Assembly: GCA_001552515.1 (NCBI GenBank)
Contig: BCRI01000010.1
Span: 26,351-90,350 of the forward strand
Source of the DNA: Sphaerimonospora mesophila NBRC 14179 = JCM 3151
GTDB taxonomy: Bacteria; Actinomycetota; Actinomycetes; Streptosporangiales; Streptosporangiaceae
DNA length: 64,000 bases
Reading direction: 5' to 3'
Shown: piece after piece, positions 34,580-43,856 of the stretch
Numbering within the stretch: position 1 is the first letter of the stretch
How the letters are laid out: every line of letters begins with the position of its first letter
Notes under the pieces: generated by a model
What the model was told of the DNA's origin: nothing
The model's input: the letters and a program-made list of their open reading frames with translations, nothing else
Databases searched by the model: none
Position numbers and translations under genes: made by a program

Positions 34580-37500
34580 GTGACTAACAGCAGCTATGGA
34601 CCGGAGCCGACCGGCCGTCCCGAGGATCCCTCGGGCCCCGGCGGATCGCCCCGCCCTGGGCGCCGCCGTCGCACGCCCCGGGAATCCGGCGAGTACGGAG
34701 AACCCTCCCCGGGACGTGGCCGAGACCCTCTGCCCTCCCACCCTCAGCAGCCGCGCCACCCTCAGCAGCCGCCACACCCTCAGGCGGCCGGGCAGCCGAC
34801 CGCCCGCCACCCCCGCCCCGCTGTGAATCCGCAGGGTCCCCCCCGGCCCCAGGCCGCGCCCCCGCAGACCGGGCAGCGTGCCGTACGGCCCGGCCCGCCG
34901 CCCCGGCAGGCGCCCGGCGGCCGTCGCATGGACGCGGCATTCGAGGACACGGCCGCCATGAACGCGGTCCCGCCGCCACCGAGAGGCCAGCCGGGCCCGC
35001 AGGGCCCGGGACGGCGGCCCGGCCCCGATGGCGAGCACGGCAGGCCGGGGAACGGGAACGGTCCGGCCGGTCCCGGTGGTCCACGTCGTCGCGGTGTCGC
35101 TGCTGGTCCCGGTGAGTTCGGCGGCGATGAGCAGACCCGCATCTCCCGGGAAGGACCGTTGGGGATGCCTCCCGGCGGTCCCAGGCGGGAAGTGGGTGCG
35201 CAGGAGACCGAGATCATGTCGTCCGGCGGGCGGCGGCGCAGGCCCGCCCCCGGGCGTGGCGGCCGGGGTGGTCCCGGCGGTCCGAACGGCCCCGGCGGAC
35301 CGGGCGGGCGTGGTCCCGGCGGTCCCGGTGGTCCCGAGGACTTCGACGATGACGACGGGCCGCGCCGGGCCGGCTGGAAACGCTTCATCCCGAGCTGGAA
35401 GATCGTGCTGGCGAGCTGTGCCGTGCTCACCGCAGGCGTGTTCGGCATGATCATGGTCGGCTACATGAACACCGAGCTGCCCTCCGAGCGGGACGCGCAG
35501 GAGAGCGCGACGGCCCAGGGCAGCGTCTTCTACTACCGGGACGGCTCGGCGATCGCCCGGCTCGGCACCGCACGGATCAGGATCTCGCTCGACCAGGTGC
35601 CCGAGCACGTGCGGGATGCGGTGATCACCGCGGAGAACCGCAGCTTCTATGAGGACTCCGGCATCGACCTGAGCGCCATCGGCCGGTCGGTGTGGATGAC
35701 GGTCACCGGCCAGCAGACCCAGGGTGCCTCCACCATCACCCAGCAGATGGCCCGCAACTACTTCGACACGCTGAGCCGGGACGTGACGATCAAGCGGAAG
35801 GTCACGGAGATCTTCATCTCGGTGAAGCTCGACAAGGAGTGGCCCAAGGACAAGGTCCTCGAGTACTACCTGAACACGGTGCCCTTCGGTCGCAACACCT
35901 ACGGCATCGAGGCCGCCGCGCGGGAGTTCTTCGGAAAGAAGACCAAGGACCTGACCCCGGCTCAGGGGGCCTATCTGGCGGGTCGTATCCAGCAGCCCGG
36001 CAACTTCGACCTCGCGGAGGGCAAGAAGAACTTCGCTCCCACGCAGGAACGGTTCAACTACGTCATCAAGGGCATGGCCGAGATGACCGGCAAGGACGGC
36101 AAGCCCAAATATCCGGACATCACCAAGGCCAAGTTCCCCAAACCCAGACCGAAGCAGGTGTCCCAGGCCTTCGGGGGTCTCAAGGGCTACATGCTCGAAG
36201 TCGCTCTCCGCGAACTGAAGAACCGGGGCATCGAGCGCGAGGACGTCGAAAGCGGCGGCTACAAGATCTACACCACGTTCGACAAGAAGCTCATGAAGGA
36301 GGCCCAGAAGGCCGTCAAGGGTGTTACGGCGGGCATGTCGAAGGAGTTCCACGCGGGCCTGGCCGCCGTGGATCCCAGGAACGGTCAGGTCCTGGCGATC
36401 TACGGGGGCGACAACTACCTCAATGACCCATGGAACGAGCCGTTCGACTCCAAGAAGCAGGCGGCCTCGGCGTTCAAGCCGTACGTCCTGGCGGCCTGGC
36501 TGGAGGCCGGCTACAGCCTCAACAGCTGGCTTCCGGGTAACCAGACCGTGCCTAAGGAACTGCCGGGCCAGGCCAAGGGAGGCATCACCAACGGCCACGC
36601 CGTTCCGCCCGCGATCGACGCCATTTACGCGACCTCACATTCGATCAACACCGCCTTCGCGTCCATGGCGTACCGGCTGGATGAGGTCAACAATACGATT
36701 GGCCAGCTCAGCGCGGTGAAGCAGATCGTCGAGGAGGCAGGGCTCAACAAGGACCGGATGGAGAAGGACGTCGAGGAGCACAAGTATCAGTTCTCCATCG
36801 GCAGCGCCCTCGTGACGCCGGTCGAGCAGGCGGCCGGCTACTCGATCTTCGCCAACCAAGGCAAACACGTCGACTACCACGTGATCAAAGAGGTCAAGCA
36901 GGGCAAGACGGTCGTCCTCACGGAGAAGAAGGACGTCAAGCAGGTCATCTCGCCGGATGCCGCCGCTGACGCGACCACCGCGATGGAGCAGGTCCTCAAG
37001 GGCGGTACGGCGGCGGGCAAGGGAATCGGGCGTCCGGCCGCGGGTAAGACCGGAACCAACAACGACGAGAAGGAAGCCTGGTTCGTCGGCTTCACTCCCC
37101 AGTTGTCCACGGCGGTGGGCATGTACCGGGAGAAGTGCAAGACGAAGAGCGGAAAGATCGTCCAACCGCTGCATTCGAACTGTCCGATCACGCCCAACGG
37201 CAAGGAGAGCAAGAAGTACGGCCTGCACAACCCCTACTCCCAGCCCATCGAAACATCGCTGGGGTTCGAGGGTGCGGGCCCGCCGACCACCATTTGGCGC
37301 AACTTCATGTTGGCGGCTCATGAGGGCAAGCCGGTCGAGCAGTTCCCGCCGAAGGCGGGGATCGGCATGCCGGAGAACATCGCGCCGAGCCCGTCGCCGT
37401 CGCCGAGCCCCACGCAGAACGAGGAGGCTCCGCCGATCTTCCCGGACGACGAGCTGCCGTTCGAACCCGACGACATCGACTGCCCGCCCGGCGACCTGTC

Positions 37501-37645
37501 GTGCAGCGACGACGGCGGCCTCGACCTGCAGAGCGGCCCGGGCGAGTCCGGAGGCGACGACCAACCGCTCGACAACGGCGCCCCCGCCTCGCTCCCGGTC
37601 ACGACCCCGTCCACGGCGGACAACCGGAGACTCGGCACGCGGTAA
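34580..37645 (+). CDS. Class A penicillin-binding protein (transglycosylase/transpeptidase)
   Basis: A 1021-residue bifunctional peptidoglycan synthase. Residues 1-260 are a Pro/Gly/Arg-rich cytoplasmic region. A membrane helix lies around 272-296 (IVLASCAVLTAGVFGMIM). The GT51 domain has ITAENRSFYEDSGID (about 350) and TITQQMARNYF. The transpeptidase domain has the SxxK motif SAFK (about 630), SIN (about 687) and KTGTN (about 822). A Pro/Ser/Asp-rich tail ends the protein. GTG 34580 follows CGAGGA. Such PBP1-like proteins polymerise and cross-link the wall outside the membrane. Confidence 0.94.
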   Translation: MTNSSYGPEPTGRPEDPSGPGGSPRPGRRRRTPRESGEYGEPSPGRGRDPLPSHPQQPRHPQQPPHPQAAGQPTARHPRPAVNPQGPPRPQAAPPQTGQRAVRPGPPPRQAPGGRRMDAAFEDTAAMNAVPPPPRGQPGPQGPGRRPGPDGEHGRPGNGNGPAGPGGPRRRGVAAGPGEFGGDEQTRISREGPLGMPPGGPRREVGAQETEIMSSGGRRRRPAPGRGGRGGPGGPNGPGGPGGRGPGGPGGPEDFDDDDGPRRAGWKRFIPSWKIVLASCAVLTAGVFGMIMVGYMNTELPSERDAQESATAQGSVFYYRDGSAIARLGTARIRISLDQVPEHVRDAVITAENRSFYEDSGIDLSAIGRSVWMTVTGQQTQGASTITQQMARNYFDTLSRDVTIKRKVTEIFISVKLDKEWPKDKVLEYYLNTVPFGRNTYGIEAAAREFFGKKTKDLTPAQGAYLAGRIQQPGNFDLAEGKKNFAPTQERFNYVIKGMAEMTGKDGKPKYPDITKAKFPKPRPKQVSQAFGGLKGYMLEVALRELKNRGIEREDVESGGYKIYTTFDKKLMKEAQKAVKGVTAGMSKEFHAGLAAVDPRNGQVLAIYGGDNYLNDPWNEPFDSKKQAASAFKPYVLAAWLEAGYSLNSWLPGNQTVPKELPGQAKGGITNGHAVPPAIDAIYATSHSINTAFASMAYRLDEVNNTIGQLSAVKQIVEEAGLNKDRMEKDVEEHKYQFSIGSALVTPVEQAAGYSIFANQGKHVDYHVIKEVKQGKTVVLTEKKDVKQVISPDAAADATTAMEQVLKGGTAAGKGIGRPAAGKTGTNNDEKEAWFVGFTPQLSTAVGMYREKCKTKSGKIVQPLHSNCPITPNGKESKKYGLHNPYSQPIETSLGFEGAGPPTTIWRNFMLAAHEGKPVEQFPPKAGIGMPENIAPSPSPSPSPTQNEEAPPIFPDDELPFEPDDIDCPPGDLSCSDDGGLDLQSGPGESGGDDQPLDNGAPASLPVTTPSTADNRRLGTR

Positions 37646-37669
37646 GCCGCCATGCCGCCGAACGCCGAG

Positions 37670-37699
37670 GGGGCCCACGGAAAACGCGCCGTGGGCCCC
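37670..37699 (+). terminator. Hairpin terminator after the PBP gene
   Basis: A perfect 11-bp inverted repeat (37670-37680 and 37689-37699) followed by TTCAT. It ends the PBP transcript about 90 bases before the next gene. Confidence 0.78.
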
Positions 37700-37788
37700 T
37701 TCATATTTCCCGTCGAAGGGACATGCCTTCAACGATCGTTGACGGCGAAGGTCGCCAAGTGACGGTCATTGATGGTGCAATACCGACC

Positions 37789-39138
37789 ATGACGACCCGG
37801 ACCTCGCCCCCCTCCGGCCCGCTGCCCGGACTCGCCGCGCGGGCGGTGCCGTACCTGCCTCTCGGGCTTCTCGCAGGGCTCGGCGCCGTGCTCGCGTACC
37901 TGTGGAAGTGGCCCTGCCGGTTCGGCGGCGTCTGGAACGGCGGAGCCGGGCAGTTCACCCATTACTGCTACACGGACATCTATCCGCTGTTCTGGGCAGA
38001 GCACCTCAACGAGGGAAAGATCCCCTACGTCGACTATCCGGTGGAATATCCGGTCGGCATCGGGGCGATCATGGAGTTCGCTCGGCGGCTCGCCGGCGGC
38101 GACGGGGTGCGGTTCTACGACGTGACCGTGCTGCTCATGGGCCTCTCGCTGGTCGCAGGGGTGCTGCTCATGGCGGCGCTGGCCGGGTCGGTACGCCCCT
38201 GGGACGCCCTTTGGTACGCCGTCAGTCCGGCCGTCATCCTCACCGCGTACATCAACTGGGACCTGGCGGCCGGTGCGCTTGCGCTCGGCGGCCTGCTGGC
38301 CTGGGCCAGGCGGCGCCACTATCTCGCCGGAGTGCTGCTGGCGCTGGCGGTGGCGACGAAGTTCTATCCGCTGATGTTCTTCGGCGCATTGTTCCTGCTC
38401 ACGGTCCGTACGGCGAAGTGGCAGCCGTTCGTGAAAACGGTGGTGGCGGCCGCGGCCACGTGGTCGCTGGTGAACGTCCCGGTCATGTTGATCAACTTCG
38501 AGGGCTGGAAGAGGTTCTACTCCTTCAGCAGCGAGCGCGGCGCCGACTGGGGCGGTCTGTGGTTCTTCTTCCAGACCAAGCAGTGGGGGGTCCTCGCCGA
38601 CGCCGAGAAGCTGAACACGATGGCCATGGCCGCGCTGGCCGTACTGCTGCTGGGGGTGGCCGTGCTCGCCGTGGCCGCGCCGCGCCGTCCGCGCCTGGCC
38701 CAGCTGTGCTTCCTCGCGCTCGCCGCCTTCATGATCACGAACAAGGTGTGGTCGCCGCAGTATGTGCTGTGGCTGGTGCCGTTCGCCGTGCTGGCCAGGC
38801 CGAAGTGGGGGGCGCTGGCCGCCTGGCAGATCGCCGAGTGCTGGTACTTCTTCTCGATCTGGCTCTACCTCACCGGGCGGATGCCCGAGTTCGCCGACCA
38901 GGGCATCGGCGACACGCCGTACTTCCTCGCGGTGTGGGCGAGGGCGATCACCATCGTCGTGCTGATGGCGCTCGTGGTGCGGGACATCCTCAGGCCGGAG
39001 CGCGACGTCGTACGGAAGTCCGACGCGGACGACCCGTCCGGCGGCGTGTTCGACGGCGCGGAAGACCGGTTCACCCTGCGCTCCCTGAGGCGTACCACCG
39101 CGCCCGCCGACATGAATCTTTCACCGGATTCCCGGTAG
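37789..39138 (+). CDS. GT87-like polyprenyl-phosphate-dependent mannosyltransferase
   Basis: A 449-residue membrane protein with about ten helices and extracytoplasmic motifs typical of GT-C/GT87 enzymes: YTDIYPLFWAEHLNEGKIPYVDYPVEYP (acidic catalytic loop), VSPAVILTAYINWD, VATKFYPLMFFGALF, NKVWSPQYVLWLVPFA. Such enzymes add mannose or arabinose from a lipid carrier to envelope glycans. ATG 37789 is used; an ATG at 37723 preceded closely by GAAGGG would add 22 residues. The next gene belongs to the same family, suggesting a pair. Confidence 0.83.
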   Translation: MTTRTSPPSGPLPGLAARAVPYLPLGLLAGLGAVLAYLWKWPCRFGGVWNGGAGQFTHYCYTDIYPLFWAEHLNEGKIPYVDYPVEYPVGIGAIMEFARRLAGGDGVRFYDVTVLLMGLSLVAGVLLMAALAGSVRPWDALWYAVSPAVILTAYINWDLAAGALALGGLLAWARRRHYLAGVLLALAVATKFYPLMFFGALFLLTVRTAKWQPFVKTVVAAAATWSLVNVPVMLINFEGWKRFYSFSSERGADWGGLWFFFQTKQWGVLADAEKLNTMAMAALAVLLLGVAVLAVAAPRRPRLAQLCFLALAAFMITNKVWSPQYVLWLVPFAVLARPKWGALAAWQIAECWYFFSIWLYLTGRMPEFADQGIGDTPYFLAVWARAITIVVLMALVVRDILRPERDVVRKSDADDPSGGVFDGAEDRFTLRSLRRTTAPADMNLSPDSR

Positions 39139-39192
39139 CCTGAGGGAAATCCCCGCCGCGGCGGGAACGGGACGCCGGGGGCGAGATCGCTG

Positions 39193-40473
39193 GTGCGAAA
39201 CGGGCTTTCACGCGGGCTTTCAGAGGGATGGTCGAGGGGCCGGTCACGCGGGATTCCGTGGTCGGTGCTGGGCGTGTGGGCGCTCACCCGGACGGTGCTG
39301 TTCCTTGCCGCGACGCAGGTCATCCCGGTCGGCCACGAGACGTCGTTCGCCAACGACGTCAGGCTCTACCATGACTGGTCGCGGGTTCTGCTGGGCGGGG
39401 AGTTCCCGGCGGGGGATGAGAAGTGGCAGTACCCGCCGTTCGCCGCGCTGCCGATGCTCGCCCCCCACCTGCTCCCGTTCGGTTACCGGACCGGCTTCCA
39501 TCTGCTCGCCATCCTGTGCGACCTGGGCATCCTGCTGCTGCTGTGGCGGTTCTCCGTACGCCACGGGAGCAAGAGGACGGCTCTTTGGGCCTGGACCGTC
39601 GGGGCCGCGCTGCTCGGGCCGCTGCTGATCTCCAGATATGACCTGATGGTCACGCTCGTCGCGGTCATGGCGCTGACGGCGTCGGCGGATCCGGCCGTAC
39701 GAGGCGCTTTGATCGGGGTCGGGCTCATCATCAAGGCGTGGCCGGTCGCGCTGCTCGCCGGGCTGCGGCGCTGGCGGGAACTGCTGACCGCATCCGGGGC
39801 GACGCTCGCGATCTCTGTGGCGGGGTGCGGCGTCGCCGTGCTGGCGATGCCGCACGCGCTCGACTTCCTGACCGCGCAGCAGGAGCGCGGGCTGCAGGTC
39901 GAGTCGCTGGCGGCGACGCCGTTCGCGCTGGCCCGGGCGCTGGGCCGGTGGGACGGTTTCACCACCTATCAGCACGGCGCGATGGAGCTCGTGGGGCGGG
40001 GCGTCGAGACGGCGGAGCGGGTGAGCCTGGTCGCGACCCCGGTGGCGCTGGCGCTGCTCGCGGTGTGGTGGCTGCGGGCGGCCCCGACCGCCAGGACGTT
40101 CTACGACGCGGCGCTGACGGCCGTACTGTTCCTCGTGCTGACCAGCAGGGTCCTGTCGCCGCAGTACCTCGTCTGGGTGATCGGGATCGCAGCGGTCGTG
40201 CTGGCGGTGCCGACGGGGCGGCAGGGGGCGAGCCAGCGGCCGACCGCCTGGCTCGTGCTGGCCGCGGCGCTGCTCACGGGGATCATGTATCCCTGGGTGG
40301 AGGAGGACTACAGCTGGCACGGCAACCTGCCGGGGACCCTCGTGCTGGTCGCCCGCAATCTGGTGCTCCTCGCCGCGGCGATCGTGTCGTTCATCCAGCT
40401 GTGGCGCGGCACCCGCCGGCCCAGGGCGGCCGTCACCGAGCGGGAGATGGCCGAACCCTTACCCACTCCGTGA
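39193..40473 (+). CDS. GT87-like mannosyltransferase, second copy
   Basis: A 426-residue polytopic protein starting at GTG 39193, 54 bases after the first GT87-like gene. It has the family pattern NDVRLYHDWSRVLLGGEFPAGDEKWQYPPFAALPML, RYDLMVTLVAVMAL, GLIIKAWPVALLAGL and SRVLSPQYLVWVIGIA. The similarity to its neighbour is clear but modest, so this is an old duplication. It probably acts on an envelope glycan or glycolipid. The acceptor is unknown. Confidence 0.82.
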   Translation: MRNGLSRGLSEGWSRGRSRGIPWSVLGVWALTRTVLFLAATQVIPVGHETSFANDVRLYHDWSRVLLGGEFPAGDEKWQYPPFAALPMLAPHLLPFGYRTGFHLLAILCDLGILLLLWRFSVRHGSKRTALWAWTVGAALLGPLLISRYDLMVTLVAVMALTASADPAVRGALIGVGLIIKAWPVALLAGLRRWRELLTASGATLAISVAGCGVAVLAMPHALDFLTAQQERGLQVESLAATPFALARALGRWDGFTTYQHGAMELVGRGVETAERVSLVATPVALALLAVWWLRAAPTARTFYDAALTAVLFLVLTSRVLSPQYLVWVIGIAAVVLAVPTGRQGASQRPTAWLVLAAALLTGIMYPWVEEDYSWHGNLPGTLVLVARNLVLLAAAIVSFIQLWRGTRRPRAAVTEREMAEPLPTP

Positions 40474-40492
40474 GCCCCGCAATCCACGAACT

Positions 40493-40513
40493 TTATCCAC
40501 ACCCTGTGGACAA
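40493..40513. promoter_or_regulatory. Inverted pair of DnaA boxes
   Basis: TTATCCACA (40493-40501) and TGTGGACAA (40505-40513) face each other across 3 bases. Both match the DnaA 9-mer. They lie just after the second GT87 gene and 36 bases before repeat array 2. Confidence 0.75.
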
Positions 40514-40549
40514 GACCCCCCACCTCCCACCCCACCACACCCCCAGGTC

Positions 40550-40789
40550 GTGATCTTGCGATTGCTCGCACGCGAGTCCGGGACCAGGCACTTCCCGTTG
40601 CTGATCTTGCAGTTTCTCGCAGGCATGCCCGCTGATCAGCGAAAACGTCATTGGTGATCTTGTACTGGCCACCGCAAGATCAGCGACCATATAGACCCAG
40701 GTCGGACGGTACGTCTGCAAGAAACTGCAAGATCACGGAATTGATTCTCGCAGGTCAGGGGTGAGACCTGCGAGAAACTGCAAGATCAC
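40550..40789. repeat. Palindromic 53-bp-period array 2
   Basis: Forward motif copies start at 40550, 40601 and 40654. Reverse copies end at 40683, 40736 and 40789. Steps are 51-53 bases, and the 240-bp site is symmetric about 40670. It also contains a perfect 12-bp hairpin (40745-40756 and 40765-40776). The site separates convergent genes, as array 1 does. No gene is seen in 40474-40814. Confidence 0.9.
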
Positions 40790-40814
40790 GCGCGGGGGTG
40801 GGGGCGGGGGCGGC

Positions 40815-41603
40815 TCAGAGGTTCTTGCGGAGGAAGGCGATGTCGTCGGCCTGGCCCTCGAACGGCGTCTCGACCACGATCGGCGCCTCGGCCGCCCGGC
40901 AGACCTCGAGGATGTGCTCGGGGTCGATCTGGCCGGCCCCGATGTTGGCGTGACGGTCGGCGCCGGAGTCGAAGGCGTCCCTGGAGTCGTTGCAGTGGAT
41001 GAGGTCGATCCGCCCGGTGATCGCCTTCACCCGGTCGACCAGCCCGATGAGCTCCTCGCCGCCCGCGTGGAAGTGGCAGGTGTCGAGGCAGAAGCCGACG
41101 ACCGAGGGGTCGGAGGCCCCCGACGTCGCCGCGTCCCAGAGCCGGGCGATGCGGTCGAGCTTGCGCGCCATGGCGTTGCCGCCGCCCGCCGTGTTCTCGA
41201 TCAGCACGGGGATCTCGCACTCGATGCGCTCGAAGACCTTGCGCCAGTTGTCGAATCCGACCTGCGGATCGTCGCCCGCGTTGACGTGCCCGCCGTGGAC
41301 GATCAGCCCCTTCGCGCCGATGGAGGCGGCGGCCTTCAGATGGCCGTCGAGAAGCTTGCGGCTGGGGATCCTGATCCGGTTGTTGGCCGTCGCGACGTTG
41401 ATCACGTACGGCGCGTGGATGTAGACGTCCACGTCCGAGTCGCGCAGCGCGGCGGCGGAGGCCGGGACGACCGGGCCCTTCCACCCCTGCGGGTCGCCGA
41501 GGAAGAACTGCACGACGTCGGCGTTCCTGGCGGCCGCGTGGGCCAGCGGGTCGTCGGAGTCGACATGGGCGCCGATGCGCTGTGATCGCTGTGACGTCGT
41601 CAC
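40815..41603 (-). CDS. nfo: Endonuclease IV (apurinic/apyrimidinic endonuclease)
   Basis: A 262-residue TIM-barrel nuclease of base-excision repair, cutting 5' of abasic sites with a zinc cluster. It shows RIGAHVDSDDPL, VYIHAPYVINVAT, LIVHGGHVNAGDD, VLIENTAGGGNAM, VGFCLDTCHFHAGGEEL, IHCNDSRDAFDSGADRHANIGAGQI and IVVETPF, carrying the metal His/Glu/Asp set. GTG 41603 follows GGGGAAG and is preferred to ATG 41618, which lacks a site. Confidence 0.92.
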   Translation of the reverse strand: MTTSQRSQRIGAHVDSDDPLAHAAARNADVVQFFLGDPQGWKGPVVPASAAALRDSDVDVYIHAPYVINVATANNRIRIPSRKLLDGHLKAAASIGAKGLIVHGGHVNAGDDPQVGFDNWRKVFERIECEIPVLIENTAGGGNAMARKLDRIARLWDAATSGASDPSVVGFCLDTCHFHAGGEELIGLVDRVKAITGRIDLIHCNDSRDAFDSGADRHANIGAGQIDPEHILEVCRAAEAPIVVETPFEGQADDIAFLRKNL

Positions 41604-41850
41604 TTCTTCCCCGTTCATATTGGAGGTTCGCCTGCGGGTGTTCGACCGGTGGCGCTCGACCGAAGGTATCGAAGGTGTTGGACTCGTGGTTCTCGACTGG
41701 AGGCGCGCCGCTGCCCTGACCGGTCCGCCGGATCGGATTCCCTTCGGACGCCGGGCGGTCTCGCGAACGTTTCACTAAGGCACATGAGGGCAGTCGCCTG
41801 CTCACCCGCTCCGTGCCGGCGGATACGCCGATGATACTAAGGAGACGAGC

Positions 41851-42027
41851 GTGAGATATCGGCTGAGCAGCTTTCTGTTACTCATCTACCTCGTGGTCGG
41901 CGTCTACGTCGCGTGGGTCCATCACTACCTCACTCCGACCCTGCTCAAGCAGGTCGCACAGGCCCTGCTGGCGATCTTCCTGTGGTTCCTGATCCTTCTC
42001 GGCGTGGACCTGCACGTCGGCGGCTGA
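41851..42027 (+). CDS. Small two-helix membrane protein
   Basis: A 58-residue protein starting GTG 41851 with AAGGAG (41839-41844) 6 bases upstream. It reads RYRLSSFLLLIYLVVGVYVA, a short loop WVHHYLTPTLLKQ, then LLAIFLWFLILLGVDLHV: two hydrophobic helices. I do not recognise the family with confidence; small proteins of this type are common beside rpsF in actinobacteria. The strong ribosome site and clean hydrophobic pattern support a real gene despite its size. Confidence 0.75.
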   Translation: MRYRLSSFLLLIYLVVGVYVAWVHHYLTPTLLKQVAQALLAIFLWFLILLGVDLHVGG

Positions 42028-42070
42028 CGGGTCGTCGGCGGCTGACGGGCCCGGCGGTCCCGTTCCCGAG

Positions 42071-42388
42071 TCAGATGCCCGGAACGAAACCGCCGTGCGC
42101 GATCCCCAGTGCCATCCCCACGAACGACATCACGATGCCCGCGATGATGAGGCATCGCTGGGCCGTGGTCACCGAGATGTACTGCGCGTAGAAGCCGCCC
42201 CAGAACCCGATCACGCCCGCCCAGGACGCGAAGACGTGGCTGTCCACGATGAATCCGGTGACGAAGGCCGCGATGCCCAGGATGAGCGTGGCGACCGCCA
42301 GGAAGTTCGTCAGCGGATGCCGCGCGCCGTCCGTGTTGAGAGTCAAACGCGGGTACGGCCGCCGGGCAGGGCGGGTGACCTGTCTCAT
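42071..42388 (-). CDS. Small conserved membrane protein, unknown function
   Basis: A 105-residue protein with a basic N-terminus and three hydrophobic helices (FLAVATLILGIAAFVTGFIV, WAGVIGFWGGFYAQYISV, CLIIAGIVMSFVGMALGIA). ATG 42388 has GAGGGGG about 8 bases upstream; GTG 42397 is possible. It is convergent with the 58-residue gene and divergent from rpsF. I do not recognise a functional family. Confidence 0.72.
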   Translation of the reverse strand: MRQVTRPARRPYPRLTLNTDGARHPLTNFLAVATLILGIAAFVTGFIVDSHVFASWAGVIGFWGGFYAQYISVTTAQRCLIIAGIVMSFVGMALGIAHGGFVPGI

Positions 42389-42590
42389 TTGAGACACCCC
42401 CTCTTACCTTTCGGTACGGCTCACCTACCAGTGTGGGCGCAGGACGGCGTACGGCCAAGGGGCTGGTAGCCTTGACCGACTGCGCGTGGTATGGGCGACG
42501 GGAAACACGAGCCGCCCGCCCCGCGCGACGGATCCTCCTGTCACGGCAAGGCGTCGTGACCGCAAGAGTCCAGAGGAGGTTGGATTCAGC

Positions 42591-42881
42591 ATGCGTCGTT
42601 ACGAGATGATGGTCATCCTCGACCCGTCCCTCGATGAGCGCACCGTGCAGCCCTCGCTCGACCAGTTCCTGGCCGTCGTACGCAACGACGGCGGCACCGT
42701 GGAGAAGGTCGACGTGTGGGGACGCCGCCGGCTGGCCTACGACATCGCCAAGAAGTCCGAGGGCATCTACGCAGTCGTCGACCTGACCGCCGAGCCCGCC
42801 ACCGTGAAGGAGCTGGACCGCCAGCTGAACCTGAACGAGGGCATCCTCCGCACGAAGGTCATGCGGCCCGAGCTCCACTGA
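42591..42881 (+). CDS. rpsF: 30S ribosomal protein S6
   Basis: A 96-residue protein beginning [20 protein letters not shown] with [21 protein letters not shown], the S6 signature. It binds 16S rRNA with S18. GAGGAGG (42573-42579) precedes ATG 42591. The 200-base leader contains GTGACCGCAAGAGTCC, often seen before actinobacterial rpsF, and may be a control region. It heads the rpsF-ssb-rpsR-rplI operon. Confidence 0.96.
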   Translation: MRRYEMMVILDPSLDERTVQPSLDQFLAVVRNDGGTVEKVDVWGRRRLAYDIAKKSEGIYAVVDLTAEPATVKELDRQLNLNEGILRTKVMRPELH

Positions 42882-42975
42882 CCGGCGCCGCCGAGCCCGG
42901 CACGTTTGTCGGGCGGTGGCCGTACGCTGGGCCCTTGACGGCTCAGCGCACGGGATAGGAAGGCTATAGCGACCG

Positions 42976-43518
42976 ATGGCAGCAGGCGATACCCAGATCA
43001 CCATCGTCGGCAACCTTGTCGACGACCCCGAGCTGCGCTTCACCCCGACGGGGCAAGCCGTGGCCCGGTTCCGCATCGCATCCACTCCGCGGTACCTCGA
43101 CAGGCAGACCAACGAGTGGAAGGACGGCGAGGGGCTGTTCCTCACCTGCAACGTGTGGCGGCAGGCGGCGGAGAACGTCGCCGAGACGCTGCAGCGCGGC
43201 ATGCGGGTCATCGTGCAGGGACGGCTGCGTCAACGGTCGTACGAGACCAAGGAAGGCGAGAAGCGCACGGTCTACGAGGTCGAGGTCGATGAGGTCGGCC
43301 CGTCGCTGCGCAACGCCACGGCGAAGGTCAACAAGACCTCCCGCCAGGGCGGCGGCTTCGGTGGCGGCCCGGCGAACGACCCCTGGGCCACCGCGACCCC
43401 CGCTCCGCAGGGCTACGGCCAGGGCGGTGGCGGTGGCGGCGGTGGTGGCTTCGGCGCTCCTCAGGGCGGCGGCGGTGGCGGCTTCGGCGGCGACTTCAGC
43501 GACGAACCGCCCTTCTGA
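42976..43518 (+). CDS. ssb: Single-stranded DNA-binding protein
   Basis: A 180-residue SSB. The OB fold reads [32 protein letters not shown] and [23 protein letters not shown]. The linker after residue 115 is Gly-rich, and the C-terminal tip DFSDEPPF is the acidic partner-binding peptide. It protects single-stranded DNA in replication and repair. It sits between rpsF and rpsR as in most bacteria. Confidence 0.96.
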   Translation: MAAGDTQITIVGNLVDDPELRFTPTGQAVARFRIASTPRYLDRQTNEWKDGEGLFLTCNVWRQAAENVAETLQRGMRVIVQGRLRQRSYETKEGEKRTVYEVEVDEVGPSLRNATAKVNKTSRQGGGFGGGPANDPWATATPAPQGYGQGGGGGGGGGFGAPQGGGGGGFGGDFSDEPPF

Positions 43519-43602
43519 TCACCGCCCTTCTCGCCTCCAGTACATCCAGATAATCCGAGCGACCATTCCCGCGTGATGCGGGGCTCTGAAAGGAGCACCA
43601 CG

Positions 43603-43839
43603 ATGGCCAAGCCGGCAGTGCGCAAGCCGAAGAAGAAGGTTTGCCTCTTCTGCCATGACAAGATCTCCCACGTCGACTACAAGGACACGGCGCTGCTTCG
43701 GAAGTTCATCTCCGACCGCGGCAAGATCCGTGCCCGCCGGGTGACGGGCAACTGCACCCAGCACCAGCGCGACGTGGCCACCGCCATCAAGAACGCCCGT
43801 GAGATGGCCCTGTTGCCGTACACGAGCACGGCGCGCTGA
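43603..43839 (+). CDS. rpsR: 30S ribosomal protein S18
   Basis: A 78-residue basic protein reading [40 protein letters not shown]. The CxxC pair and a later CTQHQ cysteine indicate the zinc-binding form of S18. Streptomyces and related genomes carry zinc and non-zinc paralogues, and this appears to be the C-plus form. AAAGGAG precedes ATG 43603. Confidence 0.95.
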   Translation: MAKPAVRKPKKKVCLFCHDKISHVDYKDTALLRKFISDRGKIRARRVTGNCTQHQRDVATAIKNAREMALLPYTSTAR

Positions 43840-43856
43840 GAAGGGAGACCCAGGAA

